NCBI RefSeq assembly: GCF_963360655.1
Contig: NZ_OY725712.1
Span: 620,001-684,000, forward strand
Length of the DNA stretch: 64,000 nt
Direction of reading: 5' to 3'
DNA from: Collinsella aerofaciens
GTDB taxonomy: Bacteria > Actinomycetota > Coriobacteriia > Coriobacteriales > Coriobacteriaceae
The notes under the pieces were generated by a model that saw only the letters and a list, made by a program, of their open reading frames with translations, searched no databases and was not told where the DNA came from. Position numbers and translations under genes: made by a program. Position 1 is the first letter of the stretch; the number at the start of each line of letters is the position of its first letter. This document shows positions 24,735-33,190 of this stretch, one piece after another.

Positions 24735-26216
24735 ATGGCAAAAAAGATTCCAACCCTTTCACCCGACATTATTTCAAACACCTGCTCGGATATCAGCAGG
24801 ATTGTCGAGGCCAAACACCTCGGCCAGAAAGGCACCGACCATGAGGCCTCTTCGGAAGGGGCTCTGCTCATCGGGCGCCGTCTCGAGCAAGAGATTGCCG
24901 GATACCCCATTTCCAATCTAAATGGCCTACTCTCGCCCATCGCTTGCCACCTCAAGCAGCACTTTAGCCCAAGCCTGGGCCCGACCTATCTCAAGCGTTG
25001 TATAAAGCTCGCACGAACTGTTCCGGAAGACATGAGTTTTCGACCGGAGCTTGATCTAGAACACTATCAGTCGCTCGCTCGCATCGCCGACAAAGATCTG
25101 CGCTTGGATCTGATGAACGTTGCCGCTGATAACCGTTGGAGCGCATCGCGCATCGATCGTCATGCCCGCTATCGAAGTCCGCAGGACGTTTTGGATGCTT
25201 GGGAGCGCCGTGCGCTTGAATCAAATCAAGAAGTACGGCGCTTCGCCCGCGCCTACACAGATGTCTGTGGAATCATTTCGCTCGATGAACTTATTGAGCT
25301 CTACAACTCCTGTGCCCCCAATCCAGTCTCGAGATTTGAGATAAATGAAACTATTTGGCAAATCAGGAACGAATCGGGGCAAATCGACAATCCCTGCGTC
25401 ATATCCAGAGATGGAAAACTCTATCTCATAGCGCCTGAGCTCGATGACGCTGTCGATGAAGCCCCTTATTACTACGATGACTACGGATACTCCTATCGAA
25501 AATATGAACGACGCAGCGAATACACCGGTGAGATGCGCGCGCTGCGCGAACGGCGCGTTGGCATCAGAGTGGCAGCCATCTTCGCCGGTCACGAACGTCT
25601 TCCAATCAAAAGGCTCAGCTATGACGAAGTCATCTGCGGGCATATAAAGTGCAGTCGATCTGTCGAACGACTCAAGCAGTACGTCCTGAGAGACCCTGAG
25701 ATTAAGGCATCCGATCTCCATGCAAGAGAAGATGAGTTCGATTTCATCATGACAAAGCTTTTGCGTTCCGTTGGACTCAACGGTATGCCGACAGCACAGC
25801 AAATTACCGAAGACGCAGCTTTCTTATTGATTGTCGTACGGCCCGAGTTTTACGAACGCAAGAAAACAGCCGAAGTCTCCAAGCTCCTCTCGATAATCTA
25901 TGAAGACGCTCCCCTCTGGGAGTTCAACGGACGTTCACATACCGAGCTAAAAAGCGAAGGAGTAGTGGAGCCTCCGACGTCGGCTTTACATCGAGAAGTC
26001 CAATCAAAAGGGGGTGCGGACAGAAAGTTGGACCGCGGGGCGGTCCGGACTGGAGGTTCGCATGTACAGCAGGGAGAAGGTCGAGCTCTTCCTCCTGGCG
26101 GCGGAGGACGGCATGGGGCCCACCGCCGCCGCGAAGTTCGCGGGGGTCACGGTGGGCGCGGCCAAGAAGTGGGCGACGGGGCACCTCCCGCGCAGCTACA
26201 CCGGCGGGGGCTGTAG
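24735..26216 (+). CDS. Hypothetical protein, C terminus disrupted by IS3 insertion
   Basis: About 425 native residues, then about 70 residues read out of frame into the IS3 element until the stop at 26216. The N-terminal part (LIGRRLEQEIAG, ACHLKQHFSPSL, LDLEHYQSLARIADKDLR, AADNRWSASRIDRH) faintly resembles DUF1016/YhcG-like proteins, but I do not recognise the family. Removing the IS and one AAA duplication restores QSKQAA followed by a stop, so only the last three codons are lost. The gene is visibly richer in A/T than its neighbours and lies between two IS110 copies, suggesting transfer. CACAGGAG precedes the ATG. Confidence 0.7.
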   Translation: MAKKIPTLSPDIISNTCSDISRIVEAKHLGQKGTDHEASSEGALLIGRRLEQEIAGYPISNLNGLLSPIACHLKQHFSPSLGPTYLKRCIKLARTVPEDMSFRPELDLEHYQSLARIADKDLRLDLMNVAADNRWSASRIDRHARYRSPQDVLDAWERRALESNQEVRRFARAYTDVCGIISLDELIELYNSCAPNPVSRFEINETIWQIRNESGQIDNPCVISRDGKLYLIAPELDDAVDEAPYYYDDYGYSYRKYERRSEYTGEMRALRERRVGIRVAAIFAGHERLPIKRLSYDEVICGHIKCSRSVERLKQYVLRDPEIKASDLHAREDEFDFIMTKLLRSVGLNGMPTAQQITEDAAFLLIVVRPEFYERKKTAEVSKLLSIIYEDAPLWEFNGRSHTELKSEGVVEPPTSALHREVQSKGGADRKLDRGAVRTGGSHVQQGEGRALPPGGGGRHGAHRRREVRGGHGGRGQEVGDGAPPAQLHRRGL

Positions 26217-27308
26217 AATCGTGGCGAGGAAACCGCCACGGAAGGAGGCCAGCTTGGGCCCCGACAAGTCGACCTACGCCCCGCCCGCGACCGGCCCGCT
26301 CGCCGGGCTCAACGAGGACCAGATAGAGAACCTGCTGCTCAGGGCGGTGTTGGCCGACCTAAAAGCGGAAGGGTGGGACCCGGCTTCGATCTCGAACAGG
26401 AGCAAGTGCGAGCTCGGCGAGAGATTGAGGCGGGCGACCGCCCTGCCCCTCCGCTCGATCACAGGTTTCTTGAGGATATCGAAGAGCTCCTATGAGTACT
26501 GGAGGCCCCGCGTCGCCGCGCCGCGCGACCGCGACGCCGACATACGCGACCGCGTGGTGCGCATCTTCCGCGAGGGCTCGGGGTGCTGGGGGTACCGCAC
26601 CGTCTGGGCGCGCCTGCGCCGCGAGGGCGTCCGGGCCAGCGAGAAGCGCGTGGCCCGCGTGATGCGCGAGGAGGGCCTCGAGGTCGTCTACAACAAGAGG
26701 CGCGCCCGGGGCTACAGCTCCTACGTCGGCGAGGTCTCCAAGGCGCCGGAGAACCTCGTGAACAGGAGGTTCCGCGCCGACGAGCCCAACCGGCTGTGGC
26801 TCACCGACATCACCGAGTTCAGGCTCCCGGGCGGCGAGAAGGTCTACCTGAGCCCGATCGTCGACTGCTTCGACGGGATGCCCGTCGCCTGGTCGATCGG
26901 GCTGCACCCCGACAAGCGCCTCGCGAACTCGAGCCTGCTCAAGGCCTGCGCGGCGAGGCCGGCGGGGGCGCGCACGACGATCCACTCGGACCGGGGCGGC
27001 CACTACCGCTGGCCGGAGTGGATCGGGATCTGCGAGGAGAACGGCCTGGTCAGGAGCATGTCCGCGAAGGGCTGCAGCCCGGACAACTCGGCCTGCGAGG
27101 GCTTCTTCGGGCGCCTCAAGAACGAGTTCTTCCGCTACAGGGACTGGGAGGGCGTGACGGCCGAGGAGTTCATGGGGAGGCTCGAGGCCTACCTCGTGTA
27201 CTATCGGGATGGGCGCATCAAGAAGTCCCTCGGGTGGCTGAGCCCGATGGAATACCGCAGGAAGCTTGGATACGCCTAGGCGCGGTCCAAGAAATCGTCC
27301 GCACCCCC
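26010..27308 (+). mobile_element. IS3-family insertion sequence (about 1.3 kb)
   Basis: Terminal inverted repeats GGGGGTGCGGAC at the left and GTCCGCACCCCC at the right, extended by matching TTGGACCGCG and CGCGGTCCAA segments, bound a single transposase gene. AAA occurs on both sides and is a plausible 3-bp target duplication. It sits in the last codons of the gene at 24735. The element is GC-rich, unlike its host gene. Confidence 0.88.
26062..27279 (+). CDS. IS3-family transposase, single reading frame
   Basis: A 405-residue transposase. The N-terminal helix-turn-helix part (GPTAAAKFAGVTVGAAKKW) corresponds to OrfA. The rest is OrfB-like: an HTH_21 segment (EGSGCWGYRTVWARLRREGV) and an rve integrase core with D249 (LTDITEF), D310 (HSDRGGHY) and E346 (ACEGFFGRLKNE), the D-D-35-E spacing. 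Unlike classic IS3 members no programmed frameshift is needed, since both parts are in one frame. GGAGG lies five bases before the ATG. Confidence 0.92.
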   Translation: MYSREKVELFLLAAEDGMGPTAAAKFAGVTVGAAKKWATGHLPRSYTGGGCRIVARKPPRKEASLGPDKSTYAPPATGPLAGLNEDQIENLLLRAVLADLKAEGWDPASISNRSKCELGERLRRATALPLRSITGFLRISKSSYEYWRPRVAAPRDRDADIRDRVVRIFREGSGCWGYRTVWARLRREGVRASEKRVARVMREEGLEVVYNKRRARGYSSYVGEVSKAPENLVNRRFRADEPNRLWLTDITEFRLPGGEKVYLSPIVDCFDGMPVAWSIGLHPDKRLANSSLLKACAARPAGARTTIHSDRGGHYRWPEWIGICEENGLVRSMSAKGCSPDNSACEGFFGRLKNEFFRYRDWEGVTAEEFMGRLEAYLVYYRDGRIKKSLGWLSPMEYRRKLGYA

Positions 27309-27336
27309 AAACAAGCCGCTTAAGCCTATTAACTGC

Positions 27337-27366
27337 TTGCATTTTTGTCTACAAAACTGTATACAA
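27337..27366 (+). promoter_or_regulatory. Promoter and operator of the toxin-antitoxin pair
   Basis: TTGCAT at 27337 and TATACA at 27360 are 17 bases apart, a good sigma-70-type promoter. The inverted repeat TTGTCTACA - AAAC - TGTATACAA (27345-27366) overlaps the -10 box, as expected for autorepression by a ribbon-helix-helix antitoxin. Confidence 0.6.
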
Positions 27367-27380
27367 AAAGAGAGTCACTT

Positions 27381-27647
27381 ATGGAGCTCATCGCAATCCA
27401 CCCCCACGCCCTCAAACACGGGCTGACGGAGACGGATATCACCTGCGCCTGGAACTCCGCTTTTGCATGGTTCAGGCGTGATCTTGAAAACGGAGGTATC
27501 GATTACGTTCTCGTTGGACTTGATGGAAGAAGCCGTCTCATGGAGCTCATCGCTCGATATTGCCCCAATCGAGATGGCTACATCATTTACCACGCCCTTG
27601 TCCCTCCTACGCGCAAGGTGCTCAGGGAAATCGGGATCGATCGATAG
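27381..27647 (+). CDS. Putative toxin of a type II toxin-antitoxin pair
   Basis: An 88-residue small protein (MELIAIHPHALKHGLTETD, DYVLVGLDGRSRLMELIA, YIIYHALVPPTRKVLREIG) with the look of BrnT/RelE-fold-like toxins: a beta-rich centre and a basic end. It precedes a ribbon-helix-helix protein by 8 bases. The family is not certain. ATG at 27381 was chosen over an earlier in-frame ATG at 27345, which lies inside the operator. Confidence 0.6.
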   Translation: MELIAIHPHALKHGLTETDITCAWNSAFAWFRRDLENGGIDYVLVGLDGRSRLMELIARYCPNRDGYIIYHALVPPTRKVLREIGIDR

Positions 27648-27655
27648 GAGGCGCT

Positions 27656-27922
27656 ATGGACGCTAAGCAACTCGAAAAGATGATCGGATTTGCCCCTGGA
27701 GAGTTGGAAAAGGCCGCGGAGGCATACGAAAAAGATGAGTGGCCGAAGGGTCGCACCATCAAGCTGGGAAGGCCGCCGATTTCTGACGAGCCAAGCGTTG
27801 TTTTATCCGCACGTGTGGGTGAATCGGTCCTTGAAGCCTTTGACGCAAAAGCAAAGCGCCATGGGCAAACACGCACGGAGCGACTCAGGGAGCTCATCAC
27901 GCTTGATGCAATGATTGCCTAG
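27656..27922 (+). CDS. Ribbon-helix-helix antitoxin-like protein
   Basis: An 88-residue protein with a C-terminal ribbon-helix-helix (VLSARVGESVLEAFDAKAKR, then GQTRTERLRELI), typical of CopG/BrnA-type antitoxins that repress their own operon. The N-terminal half (MIGFAPGELEKAAEAYEKDE) probably contacts the toxin. ATAGGAGG lies five bases before the ATG and the gap to the toxin gene is 8 bases. Confidence 0.75.
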   Translation: MDAKQLEKMIGFAPGELEKAAEAYEKDEWPKGRTIKLGRPPISDEPSVVLSARVGESVLEAFDAKAKRHGQTRTERLRELITLDAMIA

Positions 27923-27942
27923 TTACCCACCACACCCAAACA

Positions 27943-27997
27943 TGTACACCAGCATCCAAAGTCGACATTTTTCGACATCTTTGGATGCTGACGTACA
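27943..27997. repeat. 55-bp hairpin repeat, copy 2
   Basis: Arms TGTACACCAGCATCCAAAG and CTTTGGATGCTGACGTACA with the same TCGACA inner pair as the copy at 22879. It ends 22 bases before IS110 copy B. One arm differs from copy 1 at two or three positions, so the flanks are not a simple recent duplication. Confidence 0.8.
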
Positions 27998-28049
27998 GCT
28001 TTTGCAACATAGTCATTGGGTGTTCCTATAGTTTTGTCAACCGTCGGGG

Positions 28050-29066
28050 CTACTCCCGGTAGGGCACCCGGTCGCGCATCACGGCGTATATCGCCCTGAG
28101 CCGCTTCCTCGCGACGGCCTTGAGCGCCCGCCCGTGCCCCATGCCCCGCGCCCTGCAGGCCCGGTAGTACTCGCCGTAGCGCCCCGAGGACCTCACCAGG
28201 CTGTTGCACGAGAAGATCAGCAGGGACTTGAGCCTCGCGTCGCCGCGCCTGGACGCCCTGACCGACCTCACCGACGTTCCGGAGCTCCTCACCCTCGGGG
28301 CTATGCCGCAGTACGAGGCCAGGTGGTCGTGGTCCGGGAACCTCCCGATGTCGACCGACACCGCGAGCTGCGCCGCGGTCCTCGGGCCGATGCCGGGCAC
28401 GGTGAGCAGGCACGCGTAGGTCTCGTCGCCCTCGAGCAGCGCCGCCGTCTCGGCCTCGAGGGCCTCGGCCTGCGGCCCCTCGGCCCCCGAGCGGGCGATC
28501 CCCCACGCCCCGCCGAACCCGGCGAGCAGCTCCAGCCACCGGCGGTCCGACAGGTCGACGGCGGCCTCGAGGGCCGGGCAGGACTCGAGCAGCACGGCGC
28601 GCAGGCGGTTCTTGTCCCTGGTCGCGCAGGCGACGACGTGGTCGCGCTGCGACGAGAGGGCGCGCGCGGCCTCGAGGGCCTCGCCGCGGCCCGGGACCCC
28701 CGACAGGGAGTCCGGCACACCCAGGGCGGTCCGCGCGATCACCGCGGCGTCGCGCTCGTCGGTCTTGGCCTCGCCGGCGAACAGCCCGGCGGCGCGGCTG
28801 GCGGCGAGGCCGGGCAGGTGGGCGACCCCCAGACCCGCGGCGCGGGCGCGCCTCACGGCGAGGGACCCTATGTTGCGGAACTGGTCGACCACGACGAGCG
28901 TGCCGGCGGGCACGGAGGCGAACAGCGCGTCGAGCTCGGCCTCCCTGTTGCGGACGGGGGCGCTGGACAGCACCTCCCCGTCGCGGTCGATCAGGCAGGC
29001 CCAGTGGGAGGACTTGCCGACGTCTAGGCCGAGCACGGCCGCGGGCCTGGTCGATGGCGCTTTCAC
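28050..29066 (-). CDS. IS110-family transposase (copy B, internally deleted)
   Basis: A 338-residue version of the transposase at 22988, starting at GTG 29066 with the same ribosome site. It joins GPQAEA directly to LEAETAALLEG, missing 39 residues of the helical linker between the RuvC-like and Transposase_20 domains. The reading frame is kept. The linker forms a coiled coil needed for assembly in characterised IS110 proteins, so this copy is probably inactive or dominant-negative; that is inference. Confidence 0.88.
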   Translation of the reverse strand: MKAPSTRPAAVLGLDVGKSSHWACLIDRDGEVLSSAPVRNREAELDALFASVPAGTLVVVDQFRNIGSLAVRRARAAGLGVAHLPGLAASRAAGLFAGEAKTDERDAAVIARTALGVPDSLSGVPGRGEALEAARALSSQRDHVVACATRDKNRLRAVLLESCPALEAAVDLSDRRWLELLAGFGGAWGIARSGAEGPQAEALEAETAALLEGDETYACLLTVPGIGPRTAAQLAVSVDIGRFPDHDHLASYCGIAPRVRSSGTSVRSVRASRRGDARLKSLLIFSCNSLVRSSGRYGEYYRACRARGMGHGRALKAVARKRLRAIYAVMRDRVPYRE

Positions 29067-29094
29067 GGTGGTATCCTTCCGGTAGTCGTTCGAC

Positions 29095-29245
29095 CGGATG
29101 GCCTCCCCCTCGGCACTCACATTACCAGCCGCGGCGCCTGCCCGGCACTTTCCTATCAGCCGTCGGGGGCGGCGCGTCCCGCGCCGGCAGCACCCAACAG
29201 GCCCTCTCGGGGGCAGGGACATTCGGCCGTGCGCGGGCGCCCGGT
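29095..29245 (-). ncRNA. Predicted bridge RNA of IS110 copy B
   Basis: The sequence appears identical to the copy A guide region at an offset of 4,945 bases. Target guides lie near 29224-29216 and 29199-29193, donor guides near 29156-29150 and 29125-29120. It could serve the copy A transposase in trans. Confidence 0.72.
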
Positions 29246-29362
29246 CGGCGGCCCGTTCTGGGCGCGCCTCAATCGTAGCCCGAGACGGGCCCGGGCTGAC
29301 AATTTCGACTGTAATGGACGTTCTTAAATGACTAGTCGTTAAAGAACGTCCCCAATGACTAG

Positions 29363-30322
29363 CTAGCCGTGGAAGCGGGCTATGGGCGCAAGTGGCTGCT
29401 CGCGGAAGACGCGCTCGACGGCGGCGCGGTATTCGTCGACCTTTTTGGTCTTACGTACGAGCTTGTGAACGGTAGTGGGGTCGGCGAAAGCGCACTTGGC
29501 GTAGAACCACCACTCCTTCATACGAAAGACCGCGTTACCGCCAATCTCTTCTGCATAGGCCGCAAACAGCGTGTCGTGGAAACGCTGCAGTTCGGCTGCC
29601 GTGGCAGCAAGGCCGCCGTTGACCATGCGAGCCAGAGCGGGATTCGCGAGCAGGCCACGCCCCAACATCACATGGCGCGTGCCGGGATAGGCCTCCACCA
29701 GCGCGTCCATATCCTCAAGATCAAAAATATCGCCGTTGTAGGCGACCGGGAACGGCGCACGATCCAGCGTCTCGCCATAAAACTCTTTGCGCGGCGAGCC
29801 CGCATAACGGTCCTTCTGCACGCGCGGATGCACGATCAGCTCTGCCAGCGGCATGCGGCAATATAGATCGAGCACGCGCTCGTATTCGTCGTCGCTCTCC
29901 AACCCCAACCTGGTCTTGACCGATACCGGCAGCGGAGAGCGCTCACACACGTCACTCAAGAACACCTCAAGCTCGTCCAAGTTGCGCAAAAAGCCCGATC
30001 CTTTGCCCTTGGCAACAACCGTCCCCGAGGGGCAGCCAAGGTTGAGATTGACCTCGCGGTAGCCCATGTCGGCAAGCACTTGCGCCGCCCACACAAACTC
30101 GTCCGCATTCTTGGACATCAGCTGAGGCACTACGTTGAGCCCCTGGTTGTTGGCAGGATCGATCTCCTTAAGCGCCTTGCCGCCAAAGCGGTTTCCCACC
30201 CGCGGCGGCGGCAAAAACGGCGTGTAATAACAATCGAGCGCGCCAAAGCACTCCGCATGCACGCGACGGAACACATGCCCGGTAATCCCCTCCATGGGGG
30301 CCAACGATAGAATCATCAACAT
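29363..30322 (-). CDS. tRNA-dihydrouridine synthase
   Basis: A 319-residue Dus-family flavoenzyme that reduces specific uridines in tRNA to dihydrouridine. Motifs are SLAPMEGITGHVFRR at the FMN site, NLNLGCPSGTVVAKGKGSGF with the catalytic cysteine, SVKTRLGLES and the ARKxxR-like stretch replaced by HPRVQKDRYAGSP. The two closely spaced ATGs (30322, 30316) both lack a strong ribosome site. It is downstream of and co-directional with the LysR gene. The subclass (DusB or other) is not resolved. Confidence 0.88.
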   Translation of the reverse strand: MLMILSLAPMEGITGHVFRRVHAECFGALDCYYTPFLPPPRVGNRFGGKALKEIDPANNQGLNVVPQLMSKNADEFVWAAQVLADMGYREVNLNLGCPSGTVVAKGKGSGFLRNLDELEVFLSDVCERSPLPVSVKTRLGLESDDEYERVLDLYCRMPLAELIVHPRVQKDRYAGSPRKEFYGETLDRAPFPVAYNGDIFDLEDMDALVEAYPGTRHVMLGRGLLANPALARMVNGGLAATAAELQRFHDTLFAAYAEEIGGNAVFRMKEWWFYAKCAFADPTTVHKLVRKTKKVDEYRAAVERVFREQPLAPIARFHG

Positions 30323-30342
30323 CTACTCTCAGATCAATGCGG

Positions 30343-30361
30343 CAAAGGGACTGCCCCTTTG
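30343..30361. repeat. Short CAAAGGG/CCCTTTG hairpin
   Basis: CAAAGGG - ACTGC - CCCTTTG followed by TCACA lies between the LysR stop and the Dus start. A fuller form of the same motif (TGTGACAAAGGGAC / TCCCTTGTCACA) is at 35220-35247, so this belongs to a repeat family that may double as a terminator. Confidence 0.6.
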
Positions 30362-31243
30362 TCACATCCTATTCAAGCGGTTCAGAAACTCTTCACAGGC
30401 GCGGGAACGCAGGCGATATTTTTTCCACACCAGATACGACGCAATGGTAAGTGGCGGCTCAAATGGGATAAAACGCAGGTCGCTGCATTCATCTACCTGC
30501 AGTAAGCTTCCAATGCCAACTGCACACGCGGCGCCCGAGCGCACCAAATGTGATGCATTGCCGATAAGATCGAAATGCCCCACGATATTGAGCTCGTCAA
30601 CGCTGAGGACGCCGCTCGACCACGCTTCCAGGTCCAGCGCTCGATTCGAGGTTCGCGAACTCACCAGCAGTGGCATATTCGCCACGTCCGCAGGCGTCAA
30701 CACATCCCGGCCACCCCATGGACCGCTCGCAGCGACAACGGCACCGACTCGGTCCGCCTCGGGCATGCGAATCCATTCGTATTTCTCGACGTTAACGGGT
30801 TCCAGCAACAACGCAAAGTCGAGCAGGCCACGCTCCAAGCGTTCCTCCACCGCATCGGCGTTACCGGTATAGAGCTCAATCGTCACTCCGGGATAACTCC
30901 GATGCAGCTCCGCAAAAACATCGAGCACCAGCCGTATCGATTTGGTTTCGCCGGCGCCAATGCGGATAACGCCCGCAATGCCGAGCTCCCGATCCGCCAA
31001 CTCTTGCTCGGTCTGTTCCATCAGCAAGACGATCTCCTCGGCGCGCTGGCGCAGGCGCATGCCATCGCTCGTGAGCACACATGATCGATTGGTGCGCTCG
31101 AACAGCTCCACGCCCAGCTCGCGCTCAAGATCGGCTATCTGGCGCGAAAGCGTGGGCTGCGTCACATGTAGCACGTTAGCAGCTTCGGTCATGTTTTCCT
31201 CGCGGGCCACAGCAAGAAAATAACGCAGCGTTCGCAGCTCCAT
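30362..31243 (-). CDS. LysR family transcriptional regulator
   Basis: A 293-residue LysR protein starting MELRTLRYFLAVAREENMTE, with the helix-turn-helix ANVLHVTQPTLSRQIADLER and an effector domain from residue about 90. AAGGAG lies six bases before ATG 31243. It is divergent from the aldo/keto reductase at 31395; the AT-rich 151-base gap with several TA-rich palindromic steps is the probable control region. The inducer is unknown. Confidence 0.92.
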   Translation of the reverse strand: MELRTLRYFLAVAREENMTEAANVLHVTQPTLSRQIADLERELGVELFERTNRSCVLTSDGMRLRQRAEEIVLLMEQTEQELADRELGIAGVIRIGAGETKSIRLVLDVFAELHRSYPGVTIELYTGNADAVEERLERGLLDFALLLEPVNVEKYEWIRMPEADRVGAVVAASGPWGGRDVLTPADVANMPLLVSSRTSNRALDLEAWSSGVLSVDELNIVGHFDLIGNASHLVRSGAACAVGIGSLLQVDECSDLRFIPFEPPLTIASYLVWKKYRLRSRACEEFLNRLNRM

Positions 31244-31394
31244 GCTTGCTCCTTCGTGCACAACGGAGAACCCCATTCGGTCCGTTTCGTTTCACATATG
31301 TATTCCGTATACCTAGCTAGTTGATATAGGCAATATACATTATCAACCTATCAACGTACGCTATAGCCATCCCCTCAAGAACAAGGAGAATGGC

Positions 31395-32414
31395 ATGCAG
31401 TACACAACCCTTGGCCATTCCGGCATCAAAGTTTCTAAACTCTGCCTGGGAGGCATGAGCTTTGGCGAACCCAGCCCCGACTTTCATCAGTGGACCATCG
31501 GACCCGACGACACACGCGCCGTCATCAAACGCGCACTCGACACCGGAATCAACTTTATCGATACCGCGAACTGCTACAGCTTTGGCACGAGCGAAGAGTA
31601 CATAGGCGCCGCCCTGCGCAATCTGGGTATCGCTCGCGAGAGCGTCGTGCTAGCCAGCAAGGTTCACTTCAACGAAGGCGGCCTTTCCGCCGACGCCATC
31701 AAACGCGAGATCGAAGGCTCGCTCAAGCGCTTGGGCACCGATTACCTAGACCTCTACATCATCCACCGCTTTGATTACGACGTTCCCATGGAAGAGACCA
31801 TGGAGGCGCTCAACGACTTGGTGCGCGAGGGCAAGGTTCGCGCACTCGGCGCCAGCGCCATGTATGCCTATCAGCTGCACAACCTGCAGATCGTCGCACG
31901 CGACCATGGATGGACGCCCTTTACGAGCATGCAGTGCCACTACAATCTGCTGTACCGAGAGGACGAGCGGGAGATGATTCCGGTATGCCGCCAGTTTGGC
32001 ATGGCCCTTACGCCATACAGCCCCATGGCGTCGGGACACCTCTGCCGCCCCACGTGGGAAAGCTCGAGCACACGTGGCACCACCGACACGACCATGGCCA
32101 ACAAGTATGACCATGACCGCGCCATTGACATGCCCGTCGTTGAGCGCGTGGCCAAGGTTGCTGCCGATCACGACGTGCCAATGCCGCAGATTGCGCTGGC
32201 GTGGCACTGGGCGCGTGGCGTTGAGGCACCCATCGTAGGTTGTTCCAAGCCCGAGCGAGTCGACGACGCCGTAGCTGCGCTCGACATAACGCTCTCCCCC
32301 GCCGAGATCGACTTCCTCGAAGAGCTCTATCAACCGCATGCGCTCGTTGGTCCCAAGGCCCGTCCCGGCGAAAAGCCACTTGCCGGCACCACCAAAGTCA
32401 AAACCGCAAAGTGA
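31395..32414 (+). CDS. Aldo/keto reductase
   Basis: A 339-residue NADPH-dependent aldo/keto reductase (TIM barrel). The catalytic tetrad is visible: D in FIDTANCYSFG with its tyrosine, K in VLASKVHFN, and H in LYIIHRFDYD. The C-terminal cofactor part reads PIVGCSKPERVDDAVAAL. It resembles the YajO/PLP-reductase-like group. CAAGGAG precedes the ATG. It is divergent from a LysR regulator and followed by a small protein and a flavodoxin, suggesting a redox-stress operon; this is inference. Confidence 0.92.
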   Translation: MQYTTLGHSGIKVSKLCLGGMSFGEPSPDFHQWTIGPDDTRAVIKRALDTGINFIDTANCYSFGTSEEYIGAALRNLGIARESVVLASKVHFNEGGLSADAIKREIEGSLKRLGTDYLDLYIIHRFDYDVPMEETMEALNDLVREGKVRALGASAMYAYQLHNLQIVARDHGWTPFTSMQCHYNLLYREDEREMIPVCRQFGMALTPYSPMASGHLCRPTWESSSTRGTTDTTMANKYDHDRAIDMPVVERVAKVAADHDVPMPQIALAWHWARGVEAPIVGCSKPERVDDAVAALDITLSPAEIDFLEELYQPHALVGPKARPGEKPLAGTTKVKTAK

Positions 32415-32418
32415 CGAC

Positions 32419-32685
32419 ATGGACGACAACATCATCAACGGCCTACACGACGCCGGCTGCAGCAAAGAGCTCATTGAGCTGTACGGCTCGGCCGCCAGCG
32501 ACTGCGCGCGCATTTGCCTGCTAAAACGACATCGCCGCGAGTTGCTCGATGATATTCACTCGGGGCAGCAGAAGCTCGAACGCCTTGACTATCTTATCTA
32601 CCGGCTACGCAACGCTTCAACCGAATGCAGGACAAACCGCACGGCATCGCGGTCAAGAGAAAGCGCCAAATGCACCTCAGCATAA
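32419..32685 (+). CDS. Small hypothetical protein
   Basis: An 88-residue helical protein beginning MDDNIINGLHDAGCSKELIE, with LLKRHRRELLDDIHSGQQKL in the middle and a basic Ser/Arg-rich tail. It starts four bases after the aldo/keto reductase stop. The conserved-looking DAGCSKELIELY and HRRELLDDIH segments are also seen in short proteins next to reductases in other anaerobes. Function not known. Confidence 0.6.
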   Translation: MDDNIINGLHDAGCSKELIELYGSAASDCARICLLKRHRRELLDDIHSGQQKLERLDYLIYRLRNASTECRTNRTASRSRESAKCTSA

Positions 32686-32716
32686 GGTCCAAACCACAGC
32701 AACGAAAGGAACTCCA

Positions 32717-33190
32717 TTGGCTAAGACACTTGTAACATATTTCAGCGCAACGGGTACCACAAAGGACGTTGCATGTCGCCTGGCTCGTGTAGCGGACAGC
32801 GACCTGTTCGCCATTGTGCCCGCCAATCCATACACAAGCGCCGACCTCGACTGGCGCGACAAACGGAGCCGCAGCACACTCGAAGTCGCCAATCCCTCCT
32901 GCCGCCCCGTCATAACCTCCAGAGTCGAGCACATCGAAGACTACGACACCATCTTTTTGGGATTTCCCATCTGGTGGTACGTGGCGCCGGCGATTGTCAA
33001 TACATTCCTCGAGTCTTACGACCTGACAGGCAAAACAATCGTCCTGTTTGCCACCTCGGGCGGGAGCGGAATGGGCAAGACAGCGTCGATCCTTAGAGCA
33101 AGCGCTCCAGGCGCAAAGATCGTTGACGGCGGCGTCCTCAACAACGTAAGCGACACCGAACTCAAAAATTTCGCGGCAAGATACCTCTAA
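32717..33190 (+). CDS. Flavodoxin
   Basis: A 157-residue flavodoxin of the NAD(P)H-quinone-like group: the FMN-binding loop TYFSATGTTKDVA, then GFPIWWYVAPAIVNTF and the loop FATSGGSGMGK. I start at TTG 32717 because AAAGGA is about six bases upstream and the family begins immediately before the first strand. Third gene of the aldo/keto reductase cluster; likely an electron carrier or reductase for it. Confidence 0.85.
   Translation: MAKTLVTYFSATGTTKDVACRLARVADSDLFAIVPANPYTSADLDWRDKRSRSTLEVANPSCRPVITSRVEHIEDYDTIFLGFPIWWYVAPAIVNTFLESYDLTGKTIVLFATSGGSGMGKTASILRASAPGAKIVDGGVLNNVSDTELKNFAARYL

Larger units (their letters stand above)
28020..29315 (-). mobile_element. IS110-family insertion sequence, copy B (117 bp shorter)
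   Basis: Same ends, same orientation and same split target as copy A: AGTCATTGG on the left, GGACGTTCTTAAATGACTAG on the right. Apart from a 117-base internal deletion the sequence looks identical to copy A, including the bridge RNA region, so duplication was recent. Confidence 0.85.

Noticed and set aside
26010-26216. Chimeric tail joining the hypothetical protein to IS3 sequence as a real fusion
   Set aside because: The tail is the IS read in a non-coding frame; excision restores a natural stop within a few codons.
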